From Halobiforma lacisalsi AJ5 (GTDB lineage Archaea; Halobacteriota; Halobacteria; Halobacteriales; Natrialbaceae): a stretch of 64,000 nt of DNA. Under the pieces are notes generated by a model, which saw nothing but the letters and a program-made list of their open reading frames with translations, made no database searches and was not told the origin of the DNA. Of the stretch, positions 54,069-64,000 are shown one piece after another (position 1 is the stretch's first letter; every line of letters starts with the position of its first letter). The translations under genes and the position numbers were made by a program. The stretch spans positions 62,001-126,000 of the forward strand of contig NZ_CP019286.1 in the NCBI RefSeq assembly GCF_000226975.2. The letters are read 5' to 3'.

Positions 54069-56926
54069 CTGCACCAAACGACCAACAGCAAGACCTCATC
54101 GACAGCAAACAGGGCATCCACGTCGTCGACGCCGGCGCAGGGACTGGAAAGACGTTCACCGTCACCCGTCGCTACGCCGAAATCGTCGACCAAGACGATG
54201 TCGAACCTGAGGACGTCCTCCTCGTGACGTTCACCAACAACGCGGCGACGGAGATGAAGGACCGAATCGTCGCCCACTGTGACTACGGGATGCGTGAACT
54301 CTCGGACGCACCGATCCAGACGTTCCACAGCCTCTGTCACGACATCCTCATGGAGCACGGCTTCGAGGCACCGACGCTCCTCGGCATCGACGACCGCATC
54401 ACGGGGTCCACACGTGTCCTCGAAGACGAGAACGTCGAGAAGGCGCAGTTCCGCGAGTTCATCCGTCGGTTCAGCGACGACCATCCCGAGTACGACGACT
54501 TCTTCCGCGCCGTCGAGGAACCAGTCGAACTCCTCGGGTTAATTAATCAGCTTGCAGCGAAAGGTGTCTTCCCGACGGCTCAAGGCTGGTATCGCAACGG
54601 CGAGCGGTATTTGGACGGTGATTTCGAGGCGTTCCGCGAGATCTTCGACGAATTGAACCAGCCCCGAAACGACGGGAACAAGCAGTCGAAGCTTCGCTCG
54701 AAACTCGGAGGCTATGGGGATGACAAGTGTTATCTCCCAGACGCGCCCGAGGAGGACGAGATCCGTGGTGGATGGGGTGAGAAGCAGGTTCCTGATGGCG
54801 TCGCACAGCTGGTGTTTGACGAACAGCGAGAGGCCCTCAAGAACTTCGTTCACGACGTCTACCACGAATACCTTGAGTTCGCACTCAGTCGGAACTACCT
54901 CAACTTCAGCTTTCTTCAACTATTTGCGTTCGTCCTGCTCTGTGACGACCATCGACTCCGCGACGACGTCGCGTTCGAGTACGTGATGATCGACGAGTTC
55001 CAGGATTCTAGCGAGATCCAGTTCAAACTCGCACTCCTGCTCGCGGACACGAACAATGTCTGTGTCGTCGGCGACTGGAAACAGAGCATCTACTCGTTCC
55101 AGTACGCCGCCGTCGAGAACATCACCGAGTTCGAGTCCCGCCTGGATCGGTTCGTCGACGAGCTCAACGAGGACCACGAACGAGTGTCGTGGCCAACCCG
55201 CCCGATCATCGATATCGAGCTCGTCGAGAACTACCGGTCGACGCAGGACATTCTCGACTTCTCCGAGCACAGCCTGGTGACACCCGCGGCGAGCACGGAC
55301 GACGTCGACGAGACGGCTGTGCGAGATAGAGTTGTGTCGCTCTCCTCGAACGCCTCGCACGAGAATTCTCAGATAGAGGCGATTCAACACGAAGACGAAC
55401 ACGAAGCCATTCTGACCAAGATTCAGGAGATCGTCGGGAACGACGCGTATCAGGTCGAGGAGGATGGGGAACTTCGTTTGCCAGAGTACGGTGACATCGC
55501 CGTCCTCACCCGGACTCGTGACTTCGGCCGAGAACTCCTCTCTGTCGCCGAGGCGTATGGGTTGCCGATGGCATACGAAGGAGGCATCGAGTTGTTCCGG
55601 TCTGACCCGGCGAAGCTTCTCCTGGCGTGGCTGCGAATCCTCGAATCCGACGCGGAGCGAGGATGGGCAGTCGTGCTTGAGGAAGCTGGCTACCCGCTCG
55701 ACGAAGTCAAACACGTGCTCGATAGTGAGGAGTACCCCACCAACATGCAGGCGTTCAAGTCGGAGCTTGCGTCGCTGGAGACGGTCGGTGGGGTTGCCCA
55801 GCGCGTGTTCTCCCAGTACGACTACGACGGGGCCTATGCCGACGTGCTGCTGACGACGATTCAGTCCGTCCACAGCGCGACGACATTGACACGAGGTGAC
55901 CTCATTCGATTCATCGAACGCGGCATCGAGGACGGAAGCACCCACGAGGTCCACGCGAGCGCCGGTATGAATTCGGTGACGGTCCAGACCATCCACGCGG
56001 CCAAGGGACTCGAGCACCCCATTGTCGTGCTCGCGAACATGAACTCCCATTGTTTCCCACCGTCAGGTGGGAACAGTAACGCGATCACGTTCGACGATCC
56101 GATCGGGATACGCCAGCGGAAACTCTACGCCGACGATCACGGGTATCCTCACATCCACGACAACTGGCGAGCCGACGTCCTTCGAAAGTGCCTGCCGCGT
56201 GGATACGATGAGGAACGACGCTTGCTCTATGTCGCGATGACGCGGGCTGAGAGCCACCTCGTGTTCGCTGCAGGCGAGAGCCCGAACACGTTCATTGAAG
56301 AGCTCCCGGTCGACCTCGAGGAACTAGAACCCAACGTTCAGGAAGATGATATCGACGAGACGACACAGGCACACTTGCAGATTGCTGTGCCGACGCCGGA
56401 TGGTCCAGTCGGTCACTCGCCGCATACGCTGATGCGTGACGATGTGTTCGAGGATGTCGATGGCGGGAGAGGGACAGCGTTCGGAACGCAGACCCACGAG
56501 TTCGCTGAGCGGTACGTACTGGAAGGAGACATCGAGCCCTCGAACGACGACGAACGTCACATCAAGTCGTTCATAGACTCGCTCGATGGTGAGCTTCGAG
56601 TTGAGGAGGATACGTATCTGCCACTCACTGTCGACGGAGAGCAGGTCACCATCTCAGGAATCGTCGACCTCGTTCACCTTCGTCCCGATGCCGTTGAAAT
56701 CATCGACTTCAAAACTGACCTCGGGCGGCACGCCGAGAATGAGTATCGGAAGCAACTCAGCGTGTACTATCACGTGCTGAATGAATGGTTCCCTGGTCGA
56801 GAGGTGACCACAGGGATCTTCTATACTGCACAAGGGGTCCGTGTTGATATTGATCCACTCTCGAAAGCGGACCTAGTCGTGCTGATTAGTCAAGAACAGC
56901 GTTCGGAAGCCAGCGTTCTCGAGTAG
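54065..56926 (+). CDS. AddA-like UvrD-family helicase-nuclease
   Basis: 953 residues. Superfamily 1 motifs are in order: Walker A DAGAGTGKTFTVTRRY (~21-36), motif Ia TFTNNAATEMKDRI, motif II MIDEFQDSSEIQ (~310), motif III GDWKQSIYSFQ, motif IV ENYRSTQDIL, motif V VQTIHAAKGLEHPIV, motif VI LLYVAMTRAESHL. A C-terminal RecB nuclease domain has GTQTHEFAERYV, ISGIVDLVHLRPDAVEIIDF-KTD and QLSVYYHVLNEW. It is coupled to the AddB-like gene by ATGA overlap. As a pair they would resect DNA ends. Confidence 0.88.
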   Translation: MTAPNDQQQDLIDSKQGIHVVDAGAGTGKTFTVTRRYAEIVDQDDVEPEDVLLVTFTNNAATEMKDRIVAHCDYGMRELSDAPIQTFHSLCHDILMEHGFEAPTLLGIDDRITGSTRVLEDENVEKAQFREFIRRFSDDHPEYDDFFRAVEEPVELLGLINQLAAKGVFPTAQGWYRNGERYLDGDFEAFREIFDELNQPRNDGNKQSKLRSKLGGYGDDKCYLPDAPEEDEIRGGWGEKQVPDGVAQLVFDEQREALKNFVHDVYHEYLEFALSRNYLNFSFLQLFAFVLLCDDHRLRDDVAFEYVMIDEFQDSSEIQFKLALLLADTNNVCVVGDWKQSIYSFQYAAVENITEFESRLDRFVDELNEDHERVSWPTRPIIDIELVENYRSTQDILDFSEHSLVTPAASTDDVDETAVRDRVVSLSSNASHENSQIEAIQHEDEHEAILTKIQEIVGNDAYQVEEDGELRLPEYGDIAVLTRTRDFGRELLSVAEAYGLPMAYEGGIELFRSDPAKLLLAWLRILESDAERGWAVVLEEAGYPLDEVKHVLDSEEYPTNMQAFKSELASLETVGGVAQRVFSQYDYDGAYADVLLTTIQSVHSATTLTRGDLIRFIERGIEDGSTHEVHASAGMNSVTVQTIHAAKGLEHPIVVLANMNSHCFPPSGGNSNAITFDDPIGIRQRKLYADDHGYPHIHDNWRADVLRKCLPRGYDEERRLLYVAMTRAESHLVFAAGESPNTFIEELPVDLEELEPNVQEDDIDETTQAHLQIAVPTPDGPVGHSPHTLMRDDVFEDVDGGRGTAFGTQTHEFAERYVLEGDIEPSNDDERHIKSFIDSLDGELRVEEDTYLPLTVDGEQVTISGIVDLVHLRPDAVEIIDFKTDLGRHAENEYRKQLSVYYHVLNEWFPGREVTTGIFYTAQGVRVDIDPLSKADLVVLISQEQRSEASVLE

Positions 56927-57136
56927 TCGTACCGCAAATCCAGATGTTTCCTACACAACGTCTTCGAACATAGTTGGACTTTGTTCGGGGACAAATTGTT
57001 CGACGGCAACGGAGCCTTCAGAGTGGGAAGAACATCTGCGCACTCAGCACTGATCGAGGTGAACTGAGGCTGTTTGATACTCGTCTGGAGCCATGCAAGC
57101 GTTTATACGGTAGAAGAGTCAAGATTAGGTTGACCA

Positions 57137-57241
57137 ATGAGTCTTGATGAGGCGGTTGACGAAGCGCTCGCGACGTACAATATGTCGCGCAGCCAAGAGG
57201 CCGAAGAAACGGGCCGAACAGTCGCCACACTCCAAGACTAA
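57137..57241 (+). CDS. Very small acidic protein (34 aa), unknown
   Basis: The frame MSLDEAVDEALATYNMSRSQ then EAEETGRTVATLQD ends in TAA, 9 nt from the convergent end of the Doc-like gene. A TATA-like TTTATA at 57101-57106 lies about 30 nt before the ATG, ideal for a leaderless message. This and the amphipathic composition support a real gene. Whether it is related to the neighbour Doc-like gene is unknown. The gap 56927-57136 otherwise shows nothing. Confidence 0.5.
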   Translation: MSLDEAVDEALATYNMSRSQEAEETGRTVATLQD

Positions 57242-57250
57242 CGGCACTTC

Positions 57251-58126
57251 TTAGTCGAGGTTCCGAATCTTTTCAGCGAACTCTGCTTTCGATAGCCCTG
57301 GCGTTTCCTTCAGCTCCGGATAGCCTGCGCGTTCGACGGCCTCCTCGACGAACTCGATCCAGAGGTCTTCGTGCTGCTCCGCATAGACGATCTTCGCCTC
57401 ACTCGGGTACATATCCAGCTCGTATGCGGTCAAGTCGATTTCGACGGCGTGTTTCCGTTCAAGTGTTCTCGCGCCGAAGCGGTACAGGTGCTTGAAGAGG
57501 ACATTCTTCCGTCGAACGGTCAACAGCCGCTTCGATTCGTTGATGTACTCATTAACCCATTCCCGCCAGTCGTACGTCTCTGGATCGACTTCTATAGACG
57601 TTTCCGGCATGGAGAAATTCGGATTCAGACGTCGGAGGTAGAACTGGATCAGTGCGACAGCCGTCCGGTGGTTGGCGTTCGGAAGTGCGTGTTTCAGAAT
57701 CAGGTTCGAGGCGAGTCGGCCTGCAACGGCTGTTGCTGGGCCCTCCCACGACGTCCGATCAAGCACGTCCGGCAGCGCGTCGACGTCAATTTTCTTGTAC
57801 GCCTCGACAGGAACACCTTCTTCTTTCTCGTTTTGAGCGATGAGGGCGCGGTAGATCTCGAGTAGACGAACGACGATGGTGCTGTTGTCCTCGCTCATCT
57901 TCGCGAGTGACTCATTCAGGTTAAAATCGATCTCACGAACAGGCTCACCGCCGACGCGGGACGTATAGACGACGTAGAATTCTTCGTCGATATCGTATTC
58001 CTGAACCTTCACTGCGACGTCGTCATCGTAACCGACGATCTGCGAGACGATTTCACCAGGGTCCGGATGGACGAAGTCAAGAGAGAATTGCTTGTCACCG
58101 GGATGGTGGTAGTAGACGTGGCCCAT
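57251..58126 (-). CDS. Fic/Doc-like protein
   Basis: 291 residues. The motif HALPNANHRTAVALIQFYL (~145-163) matches the Doc-type Fic core (HxFxxANKRTA), which in Doc phosphorylates EF-Tu and in most Fic proteins adds AMP. Here the usual Lys/Gly before Arg is His. Extra N-terminal (~1-85) and C-terminal (~185-291) parts are unlike minimal Doc toxins. No Phd-type antitoxin is beside it. It follows the giant gene at 58270 on the same strand, 143 nt apart, and probably belongs to its operon. Confidence 0.65.
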   Translation of the reverse strand: MGHVYYHHPGDKQFSLDFVHPDPGEIVSQIVGYDDDVAVKVQEYDIDEEFYVVYTSRVGGEPVREIDFNLNESLAKMSEDNSTIVVRLLEIYRALIAQNEKEEGVPVEAYKKIDVDALPDVLDRTSWEGPATAVAGRLASNLILKHALPNANHRTAVALIQFYLRRLNPNFSMPETSIEVDPETYDWREWVNEYINESKRLLTVRRKNVLFKHLYRFGARTLERKHAVEIDLTAYELDMYPSEAKIVYAEQHEDLWIEFVEEAVERAGYPELKETPGLSKAEFAEKIRNLD

Positions 58127-58269
58127 CTGGTATGCTATACTCTTTCGTCAGTACTTATTAACCCAGTTTGTCGAACAGGGGGTTTATATGTAAAGCGTTG
58201 TGCTGGCGATTGTGTTCTGCGTGATTTTGGAGGTGAAAATCTATTCGCAACCAACAATAATGGGGTGAG

Positions 58270-61200
58270 TCACTGATCTATGCTCATATTCATGTAGCCG
58301 CCTTTAACGACTTCCTCGAAGGGATCTCCACGAACCAGGGATTCAGCGTCCGACACATCTTCGAGTACTATCTCAGAGACGAACCGCGTCTCTGACGCCC
58401 AGTTGGGTGTCCCTGGCTCAGGAACGTGAACAAGCCGAATCACATACGAGCGATCTTCTCGGAGGAATGCCTTGCAGCGACGGTATTCGTTGGTCGTTAG
58501 TCGGAAGTGGAACGGTGGGGTTCGGCCGCCGACTGCTTTCACCTCCACGGGAACGAACTGGTCGATACCGAATTCTCCACGTGGACCTGACAATGGACCG
58601 AACGGGTCGATCACGTCGAACCCGGGGCCCTGTTCAAGCGTGACGTTACAGAGCCTGACCAATGGGTGGTCCCGAAGCCGTCCATCTTCAAGGTGATCAC
58701 GCCAGTCGACGATAGATTCCCGCGTTAACCCACCGCCCGACAATAGCGGCAGTAGTTCCTGTTCCCAGACTCGGTCGAGGTGCCAGATGTGATTCCCATT
58801 CTGCTGATCGTCGTGCAGCGCACGGAACGTCGAGCGAATCGTCCGAATCATTCCGATGGGTTGGTCGTCAAGCCAGACTGCAGCATCATCCAGTATCGCG
58901 ACGAGCGTCGCAGCCTCGCCTTGCTGACCGCGACCACGATACTGCGTACTACCGCCACCGCCGCCACTCCCGGTCGTCCGCGTTGAGGCGCTTTGCACCT
59001 CGAACCCTGCATCGAGAAGGCTCTCGGTTGAGAATTGCTGTCCACTTATGGCCGCAGACTGGAGGTCAGCAAGTGCGCCGTCCTGGTGGTCAGCAGCGGA
59101 GACCGTCGCTTCATTTTCCGGTAACTCTCCCTCAAGGATATACCGTCGCAGCATTGTCTTCAGATCCCCTGTTTCGTTCGCGATAGCTCCGGAAAGTCCC
59201 TCGAGGAAGGGAGTGACGACCTGCGACCGGAACCGGTCTTCGGGTGAATAGTAGAATAACAGCTCGCCGTCTGCGTCCTCATTCTGTAATCGGTCAGGGA
59301 GTCGGTCCACCCACTGAACGTTTGACTCCGTCGATAAGGCGCGAAGCCGCGACCGCCACACATCGACGTCGTTGAGATCCGTCGTCTCCGTCCGATCCCA
59401 GACGTTCATCACAGCGAGCACACGGACGTAGGCGGACGGAACTGACTGTGGGAAACATGCTGTCGCGTCGAGCGCTCTCGCGTTCTTCGCCAGCCAATCA
59501 ATCACGTCCGATTCGCGGCCGCTTTCGGACTCCAAGATTATCTCCCGCCACGGTCGCCGATCCTCGCCAAAGAGCCGATCGAGAACGAATCTAAGCTCGT
59601 GAGGAAGACTCTCTCGAACGTCGCGAACGAACATTCCTTGGGGCGATGTCCCGTCCAGAGTAGTGGCTTCATCGCCGCACAAGGCCCGCTTGAAGTCTTG
59701 AACAGCGATGTCCTCCTCGCGCTCGATTGCTTCAACGACTTCGTCGACTGTCGGAGCGACCACGCCGTCGAAGCGCTCAACCAAGGCGACAATGGCGTCA
59801 AGCCGTTGCCGGAGGTCTCGACGCCGTCTCGTACCCAGAATGCGTGCGACGTCGTCGACGGGGAAGGTTCGCCGCTGCCAACGCTTCGTGAGCTCTGCCG
59901 GAGAGAGATCATCGTCGAGTGCCTCTCGGAACGTCGCGATCGTCGTCGGTTGTTCGGCAAGGAGCGAGACAGCGTTCGCAAGCCCGTCGAGGGTGAGCCC
60001 GTCGTCGAAGGCTGCTGAATTGAACACGAAGGCTTCTTCACCGTCTCGAGGCGCGTAGAGGCCCGATTTCGGGGTGTCAAGATCGTCCTCGATCACCTCG
60101 GGGAACTGTTCAGCCACTCGAAGTTCTGCGATTGCGGCGTCTAAATCATCTGCAAACTCGCGGATACGGTCCTCACTCCGCTGTTCGAGTGATGCAACGA
60201 GGAGCACCATCCGATCACGGAGCGCCGAACGGAATTCGGCGACTGACTCGTCCGTGAATGTCAGCTCGTCCGCTTCGAAGATAGGCTTCGACGCGTCGAC
60301 CCGAGCAATCCCGAGAGCGTTGGTGAGACGGGTAAACGGCCCTGACGCAGTTCGGGGGAGGAGCCAGTGACCGCCCTGTTCGACGGCACGGCGTTCCCAC
60401 GGCTTCGGTGACTGATCCTCGTAGTAGCGACCCTTGTCGGCGTTCTCTGCCAGCCACTCTAGCGACGTGACTTGCCACTCACCGCTACGCTTAATCGGGA
60501 GGTGAGAGAGAAACGGTATGTCGACGTCCTTCGCTGCTGGGTCCTCTGCAGGCAGCTGACGTAGAATCGGTTCCAGGAGCGCCGTATAGGCCGCGTTCCA
60601 ATCATTATCCCGGTCGTCAGGGATATCGAGAGCGACCGGTTCCTCGCGTAGGCCGTCGACGGCGAGGACTTCGAGGAGCCGGTGCAGGTGCCACGCAGCT
60701 TCAGTTGCATCGAACGAACCGACTGGTTTCACCCCCAGCTTTCGGAGGAGTTCTTCAGAGAGATCAAGATCATCAGGATCGATGTGCGGGAAGAGTCGTG
60801 AGGCCCGGGCACCACGCGACCCCGTCTTTACGACTGTATAGGCAAATCGGGCAGCGTCATCTCCCCAGCGGCCTTGGAGTTCTGGATTCACTGTTACAGT
60901 TGTGTCCCAGACTGTCATCTGGCGAAGCTGCCAGTTCAGGAGTGTCGGAACTGATTTCGACCATCCGTAGCCGTCACGCTGATGACCATGCGAGCAGGTC
61001 CATCCCGTCTCAAGTATCGACTTGGTGAACTGGCCTTCGTACCGGTGAAGGAGTTCGAGCAGATTCTCTTCGCCGAGCTGTTGAACTGCGTCTAGGTCGT
61101 CGAACCAGATCCACGTTGCGAGGAAGACGTCTCTGAGGACGCCATCTGTCTTGACGTTACATTTGTTCGAGTGCTCGGCAGTCGTCTGCGGATGTCTTCC

Positions 61201-62984
61201 TGGCGCCGTGATCCACTGTTGATAGACATTTCCTGCGTCTGCTAGAGAACGCTGGAGTGCGCCAGCACTCTCTGGGACACCGTCACCCGCCAGAAAGTCG
61301 TCTGCAGACCACTTGACGGGATCCCAGGATGCGTCGCCTCGTGTTCGTGGATGTCCGGGTCCATACATCCACACCGTCCGGATATCGGGAAGCACCGAGA
61401 CACCGAACAACGAGAGTGTTTTCGCGATTCGCTCGTGAGCGTCGTCAGTCTCAAGCGCACCGGCAATAGGAACCCACGCCTCTTCAGTCGGTGCTGGCCA
61501 TGTCGTACTTGCATCTCCATCGAACGTGTCCCAGTCTTCAGTCGCATCCTCTCCGTGGGCTAGTGCCCGGATACGCTGCCAATCGTCGCCAAGTATCGTT
61601 TCCCGGATAGTATGGGTGCCTCCATCTCGCGGGAGGGTGAGACGATTATTTCGGAGGTTCAGACGTCGGCGGAGGTTTTGCCGCTGGTCACCATCTGATC
61701 GTGCAACCGCGGATTTCACGTATTCAGTCGGAACAAACGAGCCCTCGTCCGTCTGAAGGTCCGTCGATTCGCTCCCAAGTTTATTGATCTGCTTCGCAAG
61801 GAAGTAGAAGTCTAGTGCCTTCACACGCGCCGAGTCATCCATTGCGAATGTGTCCAGGAGTTCGCGGAAGTAGCTCGGCGTGCCATCGTAGACACGGACC
61901 CCCCACGGTCGACCAGCGAGGTCAAGAACGCGACGGGCCCGTTCGTTCTGTTCGACCGCTCGATCCAAGAAGTAGACTCGGAAACTCGACTTCTCACGCG
62001 GTACTTCAGGCGGTTGGGTGTCTCGTTCCGGTGAGTTGACATCCCAGATGACTGACCGTGTGCGGCTCGTCCCACGCTCGTTCGGATTTGGTCCCGATCG
62101 TGCTTCGATGGGAACGAGCAGGGTACTATCCGCCGCACCACTCTCAGAGTGCGTTCCATCGGAGTCGTCACCGACTACTCCGTTCTCGCTCGTGCGACGG
62201 CAGGGGAGGAGGTATACTCCCTCCAGGTGCGAGGAGAGCATGTCGAGCGTTGCTGACAGCTCATCGTCGTTCGAGCCAGAGCGGAGTATCGTCTCGATAG
62301 TACCGACAAATAATGCCCGAGCAGTACTAGAGTTACAGACGAGATGTGACGTATCCTGGCCGACCATTTGCCGGTCGAGATGGCTGCCAAGGATAGCCCC
62401 CCATGAACGGGCAATCTCGGTTGAGAACTGTTCTGCATCGTCAACCCAGAGGAGCGCCTCGATCCTCTCCTCCCATGTGGCCGGGACGGAACGACAACCT
62501 TCGAGTGTTTTCTTCGTCGGGAAGTGGCGGTCAACGACAGCGTCGGAAACTGATTCATCAAGCGAGTCGGTCACCTCGAACAGTGCGAGGAAGCCATCGC
62601 GCACGGTGCCGTCCCAGTGCAGAAGCGACTCCCCGGGTACAACAGGTGTCGATATCCCGTCTTCATCGCTAACTGTGGGAACGCACGGCCGCTCACGGAG
62701 TTCTTCATAGACTGCGGCACGGAACCATGTGAGCAAGCTCGCCTGTGAACTCGGGTTGTCCGGGTAGCTCTTCGGTGGTGGCGGGAGGAGGATCCACGGA
62801 TAGCGGTCGCCAAAGTTGCTCCCGCCAGCTGCTTCGGCAACTCGAGCTACGAGCTCCACTCCTCGTTCGAGGACTGCCTGATTCTCATCGAGGCTGTTGA
62901 GACTGAGATCCTTCCGATTCGTCTCGACCGTGAAGTGCCCATGGAGACAGAACGGGAGCGAAACGTCCCGTGTATTCTCGATCG
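58270..62984 (-). CDS. Giant protein with DUF3883-like C-terminus, 5' end cut off by IS66
   Basis: About 1570 residues remain; the start is lost because the IS66 copy at 62985 breaks the gene, and the first residues of the open frame come from the IS. The C-terminal ~110 residues (PGFDVIDPFGPLSGPRGEFG, QFVPVEVKAVGGRTPPFHFR, LTTNEYRRCKAFL) fit a DUF3883/PD-(D/E)XK-like domain with D...ExK. A Gly-rich linker (TTGSGGGGGSTQYRG) precedes it. The remainder has no domain that I can place. Large sacsin- or DUF3883-type proteins of this kind are common in defence islands. It is probably inactive unless internally initiated. Confidence 0.7.
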
Positions 62985-64000
62985 GTACGTGTTTACCCCG
63001 AAGTCTCAACAGCCGGTTCAGTGTGAGCCCGTGATATCATCTCATTGTTGTTGACGACTCGGCGAAGTTCTTCGTAGGGATTGCGTCCCTGCTGGCGCCA
63101 TGTCGCCAGCAGGGACAAGATCGTCTCGTGAACGAACATACCTCGATCGTTACGGAGTGTCCCGATGATTTTCCGGAGAACGACTGGTTCACGAAGTGCG
63201 TTCTCAGCTGCGTTGTTCGTCGGGGAGACCGCTGGCTCACCGACGAAGGTGAGCCAGTGGTCGATCCCTCCTTCGATTTTCCCGAGTAGTGTTGCCACTG
63301 GTTCGTCGGTTACTGACCGCCCCACGAGCGATCTAAGCCCGTTCTGGCATGAGCGGTGCATCTGTGCTCTCTCACGAAGACTCGGGTCGGTCTCCAGCCA
63401 CGACTGGAGACCGACGAACATCTGCTTGAGATACCGGTAAACGGGTTCTGCCTCCTCGTGGTCACTAGCAGCGTCTTCAGCTTCTCGGAGAAGATGTGCC
63501 CAGCACCGCTGAAGGTTACTGCTGAACGCTGGATACGCCGTCCACCCATCGCAGATGACCGTTCCCGGGAAGTCCTCGCCGAGGACTTCCGCGGGAACAT
63601 CACTTCCACGACTCTCCCTTACGGCGTATAGCGTGTGCTCGCTCGTCCGAAACGTCCAAATCCACGCCTGCTCACCCTCGCGTTTGATACCGGTTTCGTC
63701 AACGTGAACGATCTCTGCTTGCTGAATCTGTCTTCGAATCTGTTCGTATTCGCAGCGACCGGCGCGCGCAGCGCGCTCGGTCGCGTGCCACGCGGACGCG
63801 CCCGAGAGTTCTAATCCATGCAGTTGCTCGAACCGGTCAGCGATTTTCCGGTAGGGGAGGCGGTGATCGTACCGAGAAAGTGCTGCTTGAGAGATGACGT
63901 TCACCCCGAACTGCCCCTCATCGGGGCAGTCGGGGTGTGTAGCAACGGTTTCTGTTCCACAAGAGCTGCACTGGTAGTAGTGACGGTTGTACCGGGTGAT
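62985..64000 (-). mobile_element. IS66-family insertion sequence, copy 2 (runs off the window)
   Basis: The element begins at 62985 with GTACGTGTTTACCCCGA, the same terminal repeat as the right end of copy 1, and continues beyond the window. The encoded protein is identical to copy 1 over the shared 300 residues. The 8 bases before it, CTCGATCG (62977-62984), would be the target duplication; the other copy is outside. It interrupts the giant DUF3883-type gene. Confidence 0.9.
62993..64000 (-). CDS. IS66 transposase, copy 2 (N-terminus outside window)
   Basis: 336 codons are visible, covering the DDE core (VDETGI, CDGWTAYPA, NNAAENALREP) and the CWAHLLRE motif. Sequence matches copy 1 without change where both are present. 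The N-terminal coiled coil and zinc-binding portion are beyond 64000. Identity of the two copies points to recent transposition. Confidence 0.9.
   Translation of the reverse strand: MTRYNRHYYQCSSCGTETVATHPDCPDEGQFGVNVISQAALSRYDHRLPYRKIADRFEQLHGLELSGASAWHATERAARAGRCEYEQIRRQIQQAEIVHVDETGIKREGEQAWIWTFRTSEHTLYAVRESRGSDVPAEVLGEDFPGTVICDGWTAYPAFSSNLQRCWAHLLREAEDAASDHEEAEPVYRYLKQMFVGLQSWLETDPSLRERAQMHRSCQNGLRSLVGRSVTDEPVATLLGKIEGGIDHWLTFVGEPAVSPTNNAAENALREPVVLRKIIGTLRNDRGMFVHETILSLLATWRQQGRNPYEELRRVVNNNEMISRAHTEPAVETSG

Noticed and set aside
58270-63009. Start of the giant gene at 63009 (peptide MRLRGKHVP).
   Set aside because: Those residues are encoded by the IS66 end (62985 onward); the native gene was entered by the IS and its real start is outside the window.
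3549-64000. A composite transposon formed by the two inverted IS66 copies.
   Set aside because: Copy 1 has its own matching 8-bp target duplications on both sides and splits a gene that rejoins exactly, so it moved alone; the bases beside copy 2 are different.

Overview
The window is chromosomal or megaplasmid DNA from a halophilic archaeon (class Halobacteria). The proteins are acidic and GC-rich in codon use. Transposases belong to haloarchaeal types (ISH3, ISH6, IS1595, IS701, IS66). Many genes have a TATA-like box about 26-31 nt before the start codon, as in leaderless haloarchaeal transcripts, and the CRISPR repeat is the familiar haloarchaeal type I-B repeat. No rRNA or tRNA gene was seen.

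Layout. 1-8.8 kb is a patchwork: a DoxX-family membrane protein, a 35-residue zinc-finger protein, a PAS histidine kinase, two lipoproteins, a VapBC-type PIN/AbrB pair, a membrane-protein gene cut by a complete IS66 element with an 8-bp target duplication, and decayed pieces (a radical-SAM pseudogene, solitary IS200/IS605-like hairpin ends, a fragment of a nuclease-like gene found intact at 15.8 kb). 8.9-14.3 kb (minus strand) is a five-gene DMSO-reductase-family operon: small protein, Mo catalytic subunit with Tat signal, 4x[4Fe-4S] subunit, NrfD anchor, TorD chaperone. 14.5-16.5 kb holds a winged-helix/HEPN-like pair and a PD-(D/E)XK-like gene.

16.6-31.6 kb is a complete type I-B CRISPR-Cas locus, all on the minus strand: leader 2, array 2 (55 repeats), cas6-cas8b-cas7-cas5-cas3-cas4-cas1-cas2, leader 1, array 1 (24 repeats). 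The two leaders share a long inverted repeat and a small hairpin touching the first repeat whose stem has covaried. Array 2 carries a duplicated spacer and a pair of spacers differing mostly at codon wobble positions.

31.7-33.6 kb is transposon debris. 34.6-43.8 kb is the most striking part: a haloarchaeal class II lanthipeptide cluster with five Cys-rich precursor genes on both flanks, one LanM synthetase with a Cys-Cys-Gly zinc motif, and two ABC exporter pairs without a peptidase domain. All five precursors share the same leaderless promoter design.

43.9-64 kb is an accessory region: a broken ISH6, an acidic protein with a cysteine-less DsbA-like domain, an IS701 element with terminal repeats and target duplication, a double-AbrB membrane protein, a large membrane protein, an AddB-like nuclease/AddA-like helicase pair, a Doc-like protein, and a giant protein with a C-terminal DUF3883/PD-(D/E)XK-like end whose 5' part is cut off by a second copy of the IS66. 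The last block looks like a defence island, by inference from domain content and proximity.
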